This document shows positions 8,422 through 17,829 of a stretch of 42,941 nt of DNA, one piece after another (position 1 is the stretch's first letter; each line of letters begins with the position of its first letter). Origin of the DNA: Saprospiraceae bacterium (lineage in GTDB: Bacteria; Bacteroidota; Bacteroidia; Chitinophagales; Saprospiraceae); NCBI GenBank assembly GCA_019638385.1, contig JAHBTW010000029.1, positions 1 through 42,941 on the forward strand, in the 5' to 3' direction. Position numbers and translations under genes: made by a program. The notes under the pieces are model-generated. The model was not told the origin of the DNA. It was given only the letters and a program-made list of their open reading frames with translations, and did not search any database.

Positions 8422-9232
8422 CAACCTGCGTAGCGGCCCGTTCCGAAATGTCTTTGATGCGTTGGAAGCTGCTTTCGAGCAATATGGTATAGACTTTTAT
8501 GTCATCGGCGCATTTGCCCGCGACATTTGGCTGGGTGAGAATGATCGCCTGCCCGGCCTTAGAGCAACGCTTGATTTAGACCTCGCGGTGTATATTTCAA
8601 ATTGGGAGGATTATGAGGCACTTAAAAACTACCTCATAGCAACGCATGGTTTTTTGGCAGATAAAGAGCCTTACAGGCTTCATAATAACGCCGGACAAAT
8701 AATTGGCTTGATCCCATTCGGCGGGGTAGAAAAAGACCGACAGGTATATATAGCCGGCACCCCGCCTATACAACTGTCTGTTTTCGGTACGCAAGAAGTG
8801 GCTCGTCATGCCGTGCCGGTTTCACAAGGGTTTCGCATTATCACACTACCCGGGCTTTGCATTATGAAACTCATTGCATGGTCTGACAGGTCCGATTGGC
8901 GGCACAAAGACTTGCAGGATTTTTGGTTTTTGCTGGAACATTACGAGCAAATTGAGCCGATGCTCATCTTTGAAGCTCCTTTTTTGCCTCAACTCGAATC
9001 GGAGGAGGAACTGGACCTGGATATTGCCTATGCACGAATTATGGGCATCCAAATGAACGATATTCTTTACAAGGACAAACAACTCAAAAAGCAGGTATTA
9101 AGTATCCTTGAACGCATCAAAGGAACTTACACGGACGCCGAGATCATAGAAATGTATAACGCAGATGCTACCGCAGTGTTGGTAAAGCGATGGCGGCTTG
9201 CCATGGAGGTGAAAAGGGGAATTCTGGAATAA
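8396..9232 (+). CDS. abiEii: AbiEii/AbiGii-family nucleotidyltransferase toxin
   Basis: Start chosen at 8396 (MSSLQINFDNLRSGPF), overlapping the antitoxin stop; 278 residues. The N-terminal nucleotidyltransferase core shows V-I-G-A-F-A-R-D (about residues 36-43) and TLDLDLAV, with Asp60 and Asp62 as the metal-binding pair. A later K-L-I-A-W-S-D-R and R-H-K-D-L-Q-D-F fit the AbiEii motifs III and IV. Family members such as MenT act by adding nucleotides to tRNA or otherwise blocking translation, causing growth arrest; the substrate here is unknown. All key residues look intact, so the toxin is probably active. Confidence 0.8.
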   Translation: MSSLQINFDNLRSGPFRNVFDALEAAFEQYGIDFYVIGAFARDIWLGENDRLPGLRATLDLDLAVYISNWEDYEALKNYLIATHGFLADKEPYRLHNNAGQIIGLIPFGGVEKDRQVYIAGTPPIQLSVFGTQEVARHAVPVSQGFRIITLPGLCIMKLIAWSDRSDWRHKDLQDFWFLLEHYEQIEPMLIFEAPFLPQLESEEELDLDIAYARIMGIQMNDILYKDKQLKKQVLSILERIKGTYTDAEIIEMYNADATAVLVKRWRLAMEVKRGILE

Positions 9233-9335
9233 TTAGTGCTGTCAATTTCTCTCCGCCATAGGGGTAAGCTCCGCCTGCCTGCATCTTGTCATCGTATTCA
9301 CCCGATTCTTTGTTTAACCGCAAAACCTTGAAACG

Positions 9336-9908
9336 ATGCGTAACCTGTTTGTTTTAGCCCTGTTGTTTGCCGGCATGTCCGCAGTACAAGCCCAACGGCA
9401 CCAAACCTTGTTCAGCGATTTAGATGTAGTGGGCGCTTTCGGCGGCCCGATTGTAGAACTCAGCACCATCAGAGGGGAATCCATCACCGACGTAGGCGGC
9501 GGCGGCGCGCTCATTTTGGAAGATTTTTTCCTCGGCGGCTACGGCCTCGGCAACGATCAGGCCAATGTTCGGATCGGCAGCGACTTGTACGATATCAAGT
9601 TTCGGCACGGCGGCCTTTGGTTCGGCTATGTGCCCAAGTCTTACAAAGTAGCGCACCTGTACAGCAGCGCCCGCATAGGCTGGGGCCGGACCGATCTGCG
9701 CTTAGACGGAAGGAGAGAGTATTCCGACCGCATCTTTGTACTCACACCGGAAATAGGCGTGGAGTTCAACGTGTTTGATTTTTTCAAACTGGCCGTCACG
9801 GGCGGGTATCGCTGGGTGAACGGCATAGACCGCCTGCCGGCTGAAGTTAAAAACGAGGATTTCAGCAGTCCCTTTGCCATGTTTACCTTCCGCTTCGGAG
9901 GCTTTTAG
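9336..9908 (+). CDS. Small outer-membrane beta-barrel-like protein
   Basis: 190 residues with a signal peptide MRNLFVLALLFAGMSAVQAQ cleaved after Ala-Gln. The mature part has alternating hydrophobic/polar strands, Gly-rich turns (VGGGGALILEDFFLGGYG) and a terminal Phe (FAMFTFRFGGF), as expected for an 8-10-stranded outer-membrane barrel. No enzymatic motif is seen. It stands alone, convergent with the protease gene 8 bases away. Confidence 0.65.
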   Translation: MRNLFVLALLFAGMSAVQAQRHQTLFSDLDVVGAFGGPIVELSTIRGESITDVGGGGALILEDFFLGGYGLGNDQANVRIGSDLYDIKFRHGGLWFGYVPKSYKVAHLYSSARIGWGRTDLRLDGRREYSDRIFVLTPEIGVEFNVFDFFKLAVTGGYRWVNGIDRLPAEVKNEDFSSPFAMFTFRFGGF

Positions 9909-9916
9909 AGCTTACA

Positions 9917-11347
9917 TCACTCCATTATAAAGGAGTAGTAGTACGTTTCGGAGTAGTTTTCATAAATACCCTCCAAGAGTATTTTCCCGGTAGCGCCGGA
10001 GATGGCGGCTGTTAGTTCTTCTAAGGCGCTCAGGGATTTCCCATTCACTCTGGTGATGACGAACCCCGGTTCCATATTGGTTTTTTCAATTTTCGTATCG
10101 CGATAGACGCTGATGACCTTGAGGCCGTTGACGCCCAATCGGCGGCGTTCTTCGCGGGTAAGGCTGCGCAGTTCGAAGCCGAGGTCGCGCAGCATGGATT
10201 CATCGCGGGCGGTGACCAAGGCAGTATCGTTGGTTTTGTTTTTCAAAATCACTTTCGCCTGATTCGCCTTGCCTTCCCGGATGTACTCCACGGAGAGGAC
10301 GTTGCCCGGTCGGAAACGGCCTACCTGCTCCTGCATTTCGGACAGGGTACGGGTTTTTACATTATTGATGCGGATGATCACATCGCCCTTGCGCATGCCC
10401 GCCTCTTCGGCAGCGCCGCCCGGCGACACGCGGGTAATGAGCACGCCCTCAACGGATTCTAATCCGAGGGCTTCGGCCTGGCGGCTGTTGAGGTTTTCAA
10501 TAAAAACGCCGAGTAGCCCGCGTTGCACCGTGCCGTAGTCGCGCAGGTCGCGAATGACTTTGCGTACTAAGTTGGCGGGCACTGCAAAGGAGTAGCCTTC
10601 ATAGCGCCCGGAGCGGGTAATGATGGCGGTGTTGATGCCGATCAGTTCGCCGTTGGAATTGACCAAAGCGCCGCCGCTGTTGCCGGGGTTTACGGCGGCA
10701 TCGGTTTGGATGAACGATTCGATGCGATCCTGTCCTTCCAGAATATCAATGCTGCGGCCTTTGGCGCTCACGATGCCGGCCGTGACGGTAGATTCTAAGT
10801 TGAAGGGATTGCCTACGGCGAGCACCCATTCGCCCACGCGCAGAGAATCGGAGTTGCCGAAAGGCATGAACGGCAGGTTGGCGGCTTTGATGCGCAGTAG
10901 CGCCAGATCGGTGGAAGGGTCAACGCCGATGACTTCCGCCTCAAATTCGCGCTTGTCGTTGAGGGTAATTTCGATGCGATCGGCGCCTTCGATGACGTGA
11001 TTATTGGTGACGATCAGCCCATCGGCGCTGAGGATGACGCCCGAACCGGTAGCCGTATTGACGCCCTCGCCCCAAAAGTGAAAATTGCGCCCCTTTTGCA
11101 TGGTTCGGATATTGACCACGGCCGGCGTGGCGGCTCCGGCAGCGCCGGTGAATTCAGTCGGCGAAGCAGACAGAAAGGTGCGCGGCCGAACCTCATCGAG
11201 CGGGTCTTCGCCGAGGGTGGCGGCATAGCGGGCAGACGAATCTTCCCGAATGACCACCTCGCGAGGCTCATCAAACAGGCGATAGATCAATGCACCCGAC
11301 ATGGAGCTAACGAGGTAGGTGGCGGCGAGGAAGATGTATTTTTTCAT
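9917..11347 (-). CDS. HtrA/Deg-type periplasmic serine protease with two PDZ domains
   Basis: 476 residues. An N-terminal hydrophobic segment (residues 1-22) anchors or exports it. The trypsin-like domain (about 70-250) contains the full triad: His117 (TNNHVIE), Asp147 (DPSTDLALL) and Ser224 (NPGNSGGAL). Two PDZ domains follow (about 265-360 and 385-476). It degrades or refolds damaged envelope proteins in the periplasm. It is the last gene of a minus-strand run, 99 bases after the nucleotidyltransferase gene, so it may also have its own promoter. Confidence 0.93.
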   Translation of the reverse strand: MKKYIFLAATYLVSSMSGALIYRLFDEPREVVIREDSSARYAATLGEDPLDEVRPRTFLSASPTEFTGAAGAATPAVVNIRTMQKGRNFHFWGEGVNTATGSGVILSADGLIVTNNHVIEGADRIEITLNDKREFEAEVIGVDPSTDLALLRIKAANLPFMPFGNSDSLRVGEWVLAVGNPFNLESTVTAGIVSAKGRSIDILEGQDRIESFIQTDAAVNPGNSGGALVNSNGELIGINTAIITRSGRYEGYSFAVPANLVRKVIRDLRDYGTVQRGLLGVFIENLNSRQAEALGLESVEGVLITRVSPGGAAEEAGMRKGDVIIRINNVKTRTLSEMQEQVGRFRPGNVLSVEYIREGKANQAKVILKNKTNDTALVTARDESMLRDLGFELRSLTREERRRLGVNGLKVISVYRDTKIEKTNMEPGFVITRVNGKSLSALEELTAAISGATGKILLEGIYENYSETYYYSFIME

Positions 11348-11446
11348 GGTCGTGATCTGCTGTACCTGTCTTCAACGCAGCGAAGCGCAATAATGGTTTT
11401 GGGAAGAGAAATTTTTCATGCAACATCAATTCCGGGCGCCGATGGC

Positions 11447-12163
11447 TCAGCTCCACAAATCCTGCGCTCGCGCCAACTGCGCCGGCTTGCCCACGTCCAA
11501 CCACAAATCCGTATCGTGGCGGTAAGCGAGGATCGGTTCCCGCCCGGCTGCGCCCAAATACACCTCCACAATAGAGAACACTTCCTCTGCAGGCATATAG
11601 CCGAACAAACGCGGATCAATGACGTGTATGCCGCTGAATGCCAGCGGATACAGCGGGTGGGCCGGCCGGCTCAAGCGCTCGGCGCCGGTAGCGGTGTTGC
11701 GCCAGCCGCTGAGCCGGCCGTTTTCATCAAAAAGAAAAGCCCGCGAACTTGCCCGCTCCTGCACGGCCAGCGTGGCCAGGGCGCCGGAGGCGGTATGCGC
11801 GGCATAGAGCGCCTTTAGGTCTAAAGTAGTGAGCACATCGGCGTTGTACGCCAAAAACGGGCGGCCGTCTTCGAAAAACCAGGCCGCTTTTTTGAGGCCA
11901 CCGCCGGTGTCTAAGAGCAAATCCCGCTCATCGGACACGGCGATGCGCAAGCCCGAAAAGGTATTGTGATGCAAAAAATCCACTATCTGCCCGCCCAGAT
12001 AGTGGATATTGATGATGAGTTCCCGCACGCCTGCCGCCTGCAAGCGCCGTATGGCAATCTCTAAGAGCGGCACGCCATTGATCTCTATCAGCGCTTTGGG
12101 GCGCTCGTCGGTGAGCGGACGGAGGCGGGTACCGAGGCCGGCGGCAAAGATCATGGCTTTCAT
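11447..12163 (-). CDS. Sugar-1-phosphate nucleotidyltransferase, MurU-like
   Basis: 238 residues. The N-terminus shows the NTP-transferase signature G-L-G-T-R-L-R-P-L-T (9-18) with Lys23 in ERPKALIEING. LLLDTGGGLKKA and YNADVL form the sugar-binding and metal-binding parts (Asp of NAD). Length and motifs fit MurNAc-1-phosphate uridylyltransferase (MurU) of the cell-wall recycling route, although the usual AmgK kinase gene is not adjacent. Its start lies 9 bases after the stop of the ligase-reductase gene, so the two are probably co-transcribed. Substrate assignment is inference from family resemblance. Confidence 0.8.
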   Translation of the reverse strand: MKAMIFAAGLGTRLRPLTDERPKALIEINGVPLLEIAIRRLQAAGVRELIINIHYLGGQIVDFLHHNTFSGLRIAVSDERDLLLDTGGGLKKAAWFFEDGRPFLAYNADVLTTLDLKALYAAHTASGALATLAVQERASSRAFLFDENGRLSGWRNTATGAERLSRPAHPLYPLAFSGIHVIDPRLFGYMPAEEVFSIVEVYLGAAGREPILAYRHDTDLWLDVGKPAQLARAQDLWS

Positions 12164-12172
12164 GGCCGGCTG

Positions 12173-15100
12173 TTATTCAATTGCCATAGCGTTCTCCATT
12201 TCGGTGCTCACTTCCTCGGCGTATTCCGGTAAAAGGTCCACGGTGATAATGTTATTTCGCTTGAGGAAGAGGAGTATGCCGCGCACGGTTTCTTCCAGCG
12301 AGGGATCGGGCCGGCCCCAGGGGGAAGCATCGCACGCCGTCTGGTAGTTGGTGCTGTCGTAGAGCTTGAACTCCATAGCGGAGATATTGTCCACCGAGCG
12401 CACTAAGAAGTCGAGCAGCGGGAAGAGCAGGTCTTCTTTCCGGCACCGGTCAATGATGGCGGGCACAAACTCCTTGAGGCGGAATATCTCAAAAGACACC
12501 CCGGTGAGTTTGGTGATGATGTTGGTGATGTCCGTCATATTGGAATACTGGTCGCGCACCACGTGGAAGGTCTTGTTGATCGTATCAGGCATGTTCGACA
12601 CGGCCACGATGTTCCAGGCAGCCACGTCGGCCGGGGAGAAACTGACCTGATTTTGAGCGTCCACGCCTATGCCGTTTTGTATCATAAAGGAGAGCAGGCG
12701 AATGGAGATGTCGAAGTTGTGACCGCCCCCGAAAATGGACGGCGTGATGAGGGCCGGGCGGAAGATGCGCCCCTGAAGACCCCGGCGCATAGCGTCTTTT
12801 ACAATCTCTTCCGACACCCATTTGGTTTGGCTGTAGCCGAAATCGAGCAGGTTGAGGTCGTCATTGGTCATCGTTTCGTAAAGCACATCTTTGACGGCCC
12901 AGCCGAAAATGAAGGTAGTGGAGATGTGGTTGAACACCTTGGGCGTACCGTCAAAAGCGAGTTTGAGAATCTCGTTGGTACCGATGACGTTGACGTTGCG
13001 CATCTTGTCGTAGTTGAACAGGTAGTTCACCGTGGCGCCGTTGTGATAGATTTCCTGTACGGTACGGGCGAGAAAATCCCATTTTTCGCGGCTCAGGCCG
13101 AGTTGGTATTGGCCCAGGTCGCCGCACACAGGTACTACGCGCTTGCGAAAGGTGGCAACGAGTTGGGGCGTCATCGGCTCCACGGAGTCCATAGCCGCCA
13201 TGAGGCGTTCCATGCCCTGCGCTTCGCTGTTGGCGCGGATGAGCACATAGATGCGCTGATCGGTTTGTTCGAGAATGCTTTTGAGGATGAACGGGCCGAA
13301 AAAGCCGGTACCCCCGGTGAGCAGCACGTCCGTAACCACATGGTTTTTGGGATATACCGGCGCCGGCGGATCAAAGGTGAGATGCACATCGCTGAGCATC
13401 ATTTTTTGTTCCATTTTGGTATGCTCCTTTTGCAGCCTGCCGATCATTTTTTTCAAACGGATGATGGCTACTGCGGAGGCGTTATCGAACTGCTCTACGA
13501 GTTCAAACAATTCGGAAATAGAGATTTCCTGAATGAGCCGGATGTCAATTTGCTTCGATAGGGCATCGGCGCCTTTGTCTTTGAGCAGTTCCTTGATGTC
13601 GTGCATGAGCACGGCCAGGTCAATGGATTCGAGGCCGGCCTTGCCCAGCGAATAGGCTTCATTGCCTTTAAGGCCGTACTTGCGCTTGAGGTCTTCAAAC
13701 GGCGACACGGGGCCCTGACACTCCTCGTGCAGGTGTTCCACTTCTTCTGCACCGGAGAACTGTCCGAGGATGTTGAGCGCGCCGGCTTCCCAAAGTTCTT
13801 TGGCTTTGTGCCGCATGATTTTGCCGGAGCTGGTTTTGGGTATTTCCCGCGCCGGTATGAAGGCCACGATGTGAGGCTGCACGTTCAGCCCTTTGCGGAT
13901 GGCATCCACAATGGGCACCGGATCGGGCAGGGATTTGGGGTTTTTGACCCCCACCACTACCACGAGTTTTTCCTCCTGATCGAATACGTCGAAGGCCGCC
14001 GTAAAGCCGTGGCGCACAAAAGAAGGCACCGTTTGCTCCACGATTTTTTCGATATCCTGAGGGAAGAAATTCAAGCCCCGGACGATGATCATGTCTTTGG
14101 CGCGACCGCAAATGTAGAGTTCATCCTGGTGCATAAAACCCATATCGCCGGTGCGCAGATAGTTGTTGGCGTTCTGGTTTTCGCCCACGATAGATGCCTG
14201 AAAGAGTTGTTTGGTCAGGTCGGGCTTGTCCCAGTATCCGAGGCATTTGCTCTTGCCGGCCAGCCATACCTCCCCGATCTCCCCATCTTTGAGGGCGTAC
14301 CGGGTTTTGGGGTCCACGATCCGCACGGAGATGTCGCCCAGCACCTCCCCGCAGCTCATGATGTTGGTACCGACTGCGGGTTCGGACAACTGCGGCAGCA
14401 TTTTTATTTTGTGTTGCTTGAAGGCGACCGAATCCAAAGAAACATAGCTGCGGCCATAGTTGGTAACGGCCAGCGTGTTTTCGGCCAGGCCGAATGCCAC
14501 AAAAAATGCCTCCGGATTGAGTCCGTAGGGTTCAAAAAATTTCAAAAACCGCATATAGGTGGAAGGCATCACCGGCTCGGCGGCCGTCATCAGGTATTCC
14601 AGCGAGCTGAGGTCCAGCATTTCGAGGGTCTTCTCCGAAATCTTGCCCGGCTGCAGGCAATATTCGAATGCGAAATTGGGCGCAGAGGAGGCGGTTGCCT
14701 TGTATTTGGTAATGCTTTCCAACCAAAGCGCCGGGCGCTGAATGAAATCAATGGGCGAGAATCCGTAAGTGGTACCGCCTTTCAACGCAATATATATATA
14801 GTAGCCGATGAGACCCATGTCGTGATACTGGGGCAGCCAGCTTACGGTATGCGGCACATGTTCGGTGGCCAGGTCGCAGTTGTGCAGGATATTGCTGTGC
14901 GACACCATTACACCTTTAGGCTCGCTGGTGGAGCCGGAGGTATATTGCAAAAACAGAATATCGGAGTGGCCGGGTGCAAAGCCGTTTCTGTGGCGGTCCC
15001 GGAAGTCTTCGGTATTGATCCAATTGAGCTTGGAGGTGTAGCTGGTGCTGAAAAAAGACTCTGCGATGTTGTTGCGCGACAGGTTCAGCTTCACCGACCA

Positions 15101-15469
15101 GTAGTAGTCGCGACTGGTGAGGATGGCCTTGGCCTGGCAGTCTTTGGCGATATAAGTCATCTTATTGAGCGACGACTCGAAGCCATGCGAGTTGGGCGGG
15201 TACGCAGGCACCGGTATCAGCCCCATGCGGGCGCAGGCAAAGAATGCGCAAATCATTTCCAGTCCGGGCGGATAAGCCAGCAGGACGCGGTCGCCGGTGG
15301 CAAAATCATGCTCGTTTTGGAGATGGCTCGCAATGGCATTGATGCGGTAGGCAAACTCGCTGTAGGTATATTTCTCGGTCTGGTTGCCGGAAATATCCAA
15401 AAAGCAAAAGAGCAATTTGTCCGGTTGCTGTGCGACCCGGAGATCGAAGGTTTCAAAAATGGAATCCAT
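12173..15469 (-). CDS. Fatty acyl-AMP ligase - acyl carrier - thioester reductase fusion (carboxylic acid reductase-like)
   Basis: I start it at 15469 (MDSIFETFDLR), 1098 residues; the frame extends upstream only by running into the desaturase gene. Residues 1-560 are an adenylation domain: YTSGSTSEPKG (176-186), the FAAL-type WLPQYHDMGLIG (211-222), GDMGF...ICGRAKD (441-459) and Lys550 in PKTSSGKIMR. Residues 590-680 contain GLESIDL (612-618), an acyl-carrier motif with Ser615 as likely phosphopantetheine site. From 715 on there is a thioester-reductase/extended SDR domain with LLTGGTGFFG (716-725) and Tyr879-x3-Lys883. The expected reaction is fatty acid + ATP > acyl-AMP > carrier thioester, then NAD(P)H reduction to an aldehyde or alcohol. 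It sits 97 bases after a desaturase gene, so an unsaturated acyl chain may be the substrate. No phosphopantetheinyl transferase is in the window. Confidence 0.85.
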   Translation of the reverse strand: MDSIFETFDLRVAQQPDKLLFCFLDISGNQTEKYTYSEFAYRINAIASHLQNEHDFATGDRVLLAYPPGLEMICAFFACARMGLIPVPAYPPNSHGFESSLNKMTYIAKDCQAKAILTSRDYYWSVKLNLSRNNIAESFFSTSYTSKLNWINTEDFRDRHRNGFAPGHSDILFLQYTSGSTSEPKGVMVSHSNILHNCDLATEHVPHTVSWLPQYHDMGLIGYYIYIALKGGTTYGFSPIDFIQRPALWLESITKYKATASSAPNFAFEYCLQPGKISEKTLEMLDLSSLEYLMTAAEPVMPSTYMRFLKFFEPYGLNPEAFFVAFGLAENTLAVTNYGRSYVSLDSVAFKQHKIKMLPQLSEPAVGTNIMSCGEVLGDISVRIVDPKTRYALKDGEIGEVWLAGKSKCLGYWDKPDLTKQLFQASIVGENQNANNYLRTGDMGFMHQDELYICGRAKDMIIVRGLNFFPQDIEKIVEQTVPSFVRHGFTAAFDVFDQEEKLVVVVGVKNPKSLPDPVPIVDAIRKGLNVQPHIVAFIPAREIPKTSSGKIMRHKAKELWEAGALNILGQFSGAEEVEHLHEECQGPVSPFEDLKRKYGLKGNEAYSLGKAGLESIDLAVLMHDIKELLKDKGADALSKQIDIRLIQEISISELFELVEQFDNASAVAIIRLKKMIGRLQKEHTKMEQKMMLSDVHLTFDPPAPVYPKNHVVTDVLLTGGTGFFGPFILKSILEQTDQRIYVLIRANSEAQGMERLMAAMDSVEPMTPQLVATFRKRVVPVCGDLGQYQLGLSREKWDFLARTVQEIYHNGATVNYLFNYDKMRNVNVIGTNEILKLAFDGTPKVFNHISTTFIFGWAVKDVLYETMTNDDLNLLDFGYSQTKWVSEEIVKDAMRRGLQGRIFRPALITPSIFGGGHNFDISIRLLSFMIQNGIGVDAQNQVSFSPADVAAWNIVAVSNMPDTINKTFHVVRDQYSNMTDITNIITKLTGVSFEIFRLKEFVPAIIDRCRKEDLLFPLLDFLVRSVDNISAMEFKLYDSTNYQTACDASPWGRPDPSLEETVRGILLFLKRNNIITVDLLPEYAEEVSTEMENAMAIE

Positions 15470-15566
15470 GAGAATTTTTTTTGCTTGTTTAAAGTCAATA
15501 AATAGAATGGGCGCCGATTGCCCCGCGAGGAGCGTCTGTTTTGGATTTAAAAAAAATGCCGGTAAT

Positions 15567-16637
15567 CTATTGAGCAGGCGGTTGCCCGAGTTGTTTGAGC
15601 AGTTGGAAGTGGTGCGAAACAGCCTGGTACATATAGCGGTTTTCGCGGTATTCCACGCCAAATTCCGCCGCTGTTTCCCGTACGATTTTGGTTAGTTTGG
15701 GATAGTGCGTATGCGCCACATGCGGATAGATGTGATGAATGACATGATGATTAAGCCCTCCGCAGATGAAATTGGCCACGCGGCTGCGGGTGGAATAATC
15801 GGTGGTAGTGGCAAAAATGTGATCCACAAAATCGTGGTCGTCGCGCGTACGGGGAAACTCGTTGATGTCGAGCAAGTGAGCAACTTGAATGATCCATGCC
15901 GCTACCAGCCCCATGATGAAATGCGTGATAAAAAACGCCGGCACTACCTGCCCCACCGAAAATCCGAGCAGGAGCACCGGCAGCGCTATCATGTAAAAAA
16001 GGTAGAAGATTTTGCTCCCGATGATGATGATCCACTCGCTCAGCGGGTGTTTGACGGACGCTACATGTTTGTTGCTGTTGTTGAAAAAGAGGTACTCAAA
16101 ATCTTTCACGAAGATAAAATCAAGCGTGGTGATGCAATACATAAAGGAGACGTAGATGTGCTGAAACCGGTGCATCTTTTTCCAGGGAGCATGCGGGGAG
16201 AAGCGAAAAATGCCGTGCGCCCAAATGCCCTCGTCTTCCCCGTGTACGTTCATGACGGAGTGGTGGCCCTTGTTGTGCATAATGCGCCACATGTACGAAC
16301 TGATGCCGCAGGCGTCGAGCATATAGCTCAGGGTTTTGTTGACGAACCGCCGGTTGGAAATCGAATTGTGATTGGCATCGTGGGCGATATTGAGAAACAT
16401 GAATATCTGCCCCAGCCCCTGCAAAATGTACAGTGCGAAAAACTGCCGGTAGCTCCAGTCGGAGGCATACAGCAGAAAGTAGCTGCCGATCCACCACGTC
16501 AGGGCAAAAGCAATTTTGAGTTTCATCTCCCAATTGCTTTTTTTAGAAATCCGATTGCCCTCAAAAAAGCTGTTCAGGCGGTCAAATAATGCCTGTTTGA
16601 ACGCGGCACGAGCCTCGGTAGTAGTTGTAGTTGACAT
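15567..16637 (-). CDS. Membrane fatty acid desaturase (acyl-lipid/linoleoyl-CoA desaturase type)
   Basis: Start at 16637 (MSTTTTTEARAAFKQ), 356 residues. The three histidine boxes for the di-iron centre are complete: H86-DAN-H90, H121-NKG-HH126 and HH-VI-HH (297-302). Hydrophobic segments around 42-60, 65-85, 205-228 and 232-255 would make the usual membrane hairpins. It introduces a double bond into an acyl chain using O2 and an electron donor. No fused cytochrome b5 domain is seen. It is first in the minus-strand run and divergent from lpxK, with 121 bases between the two starts. Confidence 0.88.
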   Translation of the reverse strand: MSTTTTTEARAAFKQALFDRLNSFFEGNRISKKSNWEMKLKIAFALTWWIGSYFLLYASDWSYRQFFALYILQGLGQIFMFLNIAHDANHNSISNRRFVNKTLSYMLDACGISSYMWRIMHNKGHHSVMNVHGEDEGIWAHGIFRFSPHAPWKKMHRFQHIYVSFMYCITTLDFIFVKDFEYLFFNNSNKHVASVKHPLSEWIIIIGSKIFYLFYMIALPVLLLGFSVGQVVPAFFITHFIMGLVAAWIIQVAHLLDINEFPRTRDDHDFVDHIFATTTDYSTRSRVANFICGGLNHHVIHHIYPHVAHTHYPKLTKIVRETAAEFGVEYRENRYMYQAVSHHFQLLKQLGQPPAQ

Positions 16638-16758
16638 CCTGTTTTTGATTTCAATTTTCAGCGCAAAAACCCTTTCGGGGATTAAAGGGCATATAGGCAT
16701 TAAGCATACGGGCGGCAAATATAGGCACGAATTGCACAATTGCTGTAATTTCGCCCGC

Positions 16759-17829
16759 ATGATGCAACAATGGATTGCCCGGATACTGCTCCTGCCCTTC
16801 GCCCTGCTGTACGGCCTGGGCGCTGCGCTGCACGAGCGCTTCTACCGCTGGGGGCTGCTTAAAGCGGTGAGTTTCAGTCTGCCCACCATCTCTGTGGGAA
16901 ACCTCACCGTAGGCGGCGCAGGGAAAAGTCCGCACGTTGAGTACCTCATTCGCCTGCTCAAAGACTACATGGAAGTAGGCGTTTTGTCGCGCGGTTACCG
17001 CCGAAAAAGTGTGGGTTTTAAAGAAGTGACGCCCCGCATGAGTGTGGAAGAATCGGGCGACGAACCGCTGCAGTTCAAGCGAAAGTATCCTCAGGCTTTT
17101 GTAGCCGTAGGTGAAAATCGCTCGATGAGCATTCCCCGCATGTTGATGAAACACGAGGGTCTCGAAGTCATCCTGCTCGATGACGCCTTCCAGCATCGCG
17201 CCATTATGCCCGGACTGAACATTCTGCTCACCGAACACGACCGGCCCTTTACCCGCGACATGCTGCTGCCCGCCGGCCGCCTCCGCGAATGGCCTTCCGC
17301 CTATCGCCGGGCCGACATCATCGTGGTGAGCAAATGCCCCGCCGACCCCGCCCTCGTGCAAAGAGAAGCGCTCCTCAAAGAGATCAAGCCCCTCCCGCAG
17401 CAGCGGGTGTATTTTTCTTATTACCACTATTTGCAACCCTATTTCCTGCTCGATCCGCGCTATACCGCCAAGCTGGAAGAAGACTGGGAAGTAGTGCTCG
17501 TGTGCGCCATTGCCAACGCCGACTATCTCACGCAGTACCTCCGCAAGCAGGTGAGTTTTATTAAAATATTAGAGTACGAAGACCACCATTATTTTAGTAC
17601 AACCGACATCTCCGACCTGAAAAAAACCTACGACAACATAGAGACGAAGAAAAAAATCATCCTCACCACCGAAAAAGATGCCGTGCGATTAGACACGCAC
17701 CGGGAGTTTTTTGAAAACAACCGCCTGCCCGTTTTTGTATTGCCGGTAGAGGTGCGTTTCCATTTCGAGGACGAGGCCCCGCGTTTCGACGAGGATGTCA
17801 AAAACTTTTTGCTCCAATTCAAAGCATGA
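16759..17829 (+). CDS. lpxK: Tetraacyldisaccharide 4'-kinase
   Basis: Start at 16759 (MMQQWIARILLLPF), 356 residues; the longer upstream frame overlaps the divergent desaturase and is rejected. An N-terminal membrane segment (9-22) is followed by SVGNLTVGGAGKSP, a Walker A (GGAGKSP, 52-58). LSRGYRRKS, ILLDDAFQHR and TTEKDAVRL are strong LpxK signatures. It phosphorylates the 4' position of the lipid A disaccharide at the inner membrane. Its stop overlaps the next start by 4 bases (ATGA), so the acyltransferase is translationally coupled. A TAATTTCG close to the -7 consensus lies only 6 bases before the ATG, which would give a nearly leaderless transcript. Confidence 0.93.
   Translation: MMQQWIARILLLPFALLYGLGAALHERFYRWGLLKAVSFSLPTISVGNLTVGGAGKSPHVEYLIRLLKDYMEVGVLSRGYRRKSVGFKEVTPRMSVEESGDEPLQFKRKYPQAFVAVGENRSMSIPRMLMKHEGLEVILLDDAFQHRAIMPGLNILLTEHDRPFTRDMLLPAGRLREWPSAYRRADIIVVSKCPADPALVQREALLKEIKPLPQQRVYFSYYHYLQPYFLLDPRYTAKLEEDWEVVLVCAIANADYLTQYLRKQVSFIKILEYEDHHYFSTTDISDLKKTYDNIETKKKIILTTEKDAVRLDTHREFFENNRLPVFVLPVEVRFHFEDEAPRFDEDVKNFLLQFKA

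Noticed and set aside
15470..15661. Longer N-terminus for the ligase-reductase fusion
   Set aside because: It would read through the intergenic region into the 3' end of the desaturase gene, and the extra residues do not belong to the FAAL fold; the ATG at 15469 matches the domain start.
16516..16758. Longer N-terminus for LpxK
   Set aside because: It would overlap the start of the divergent desaturase gene; LpxK similarity begins at the ATG at 16759.
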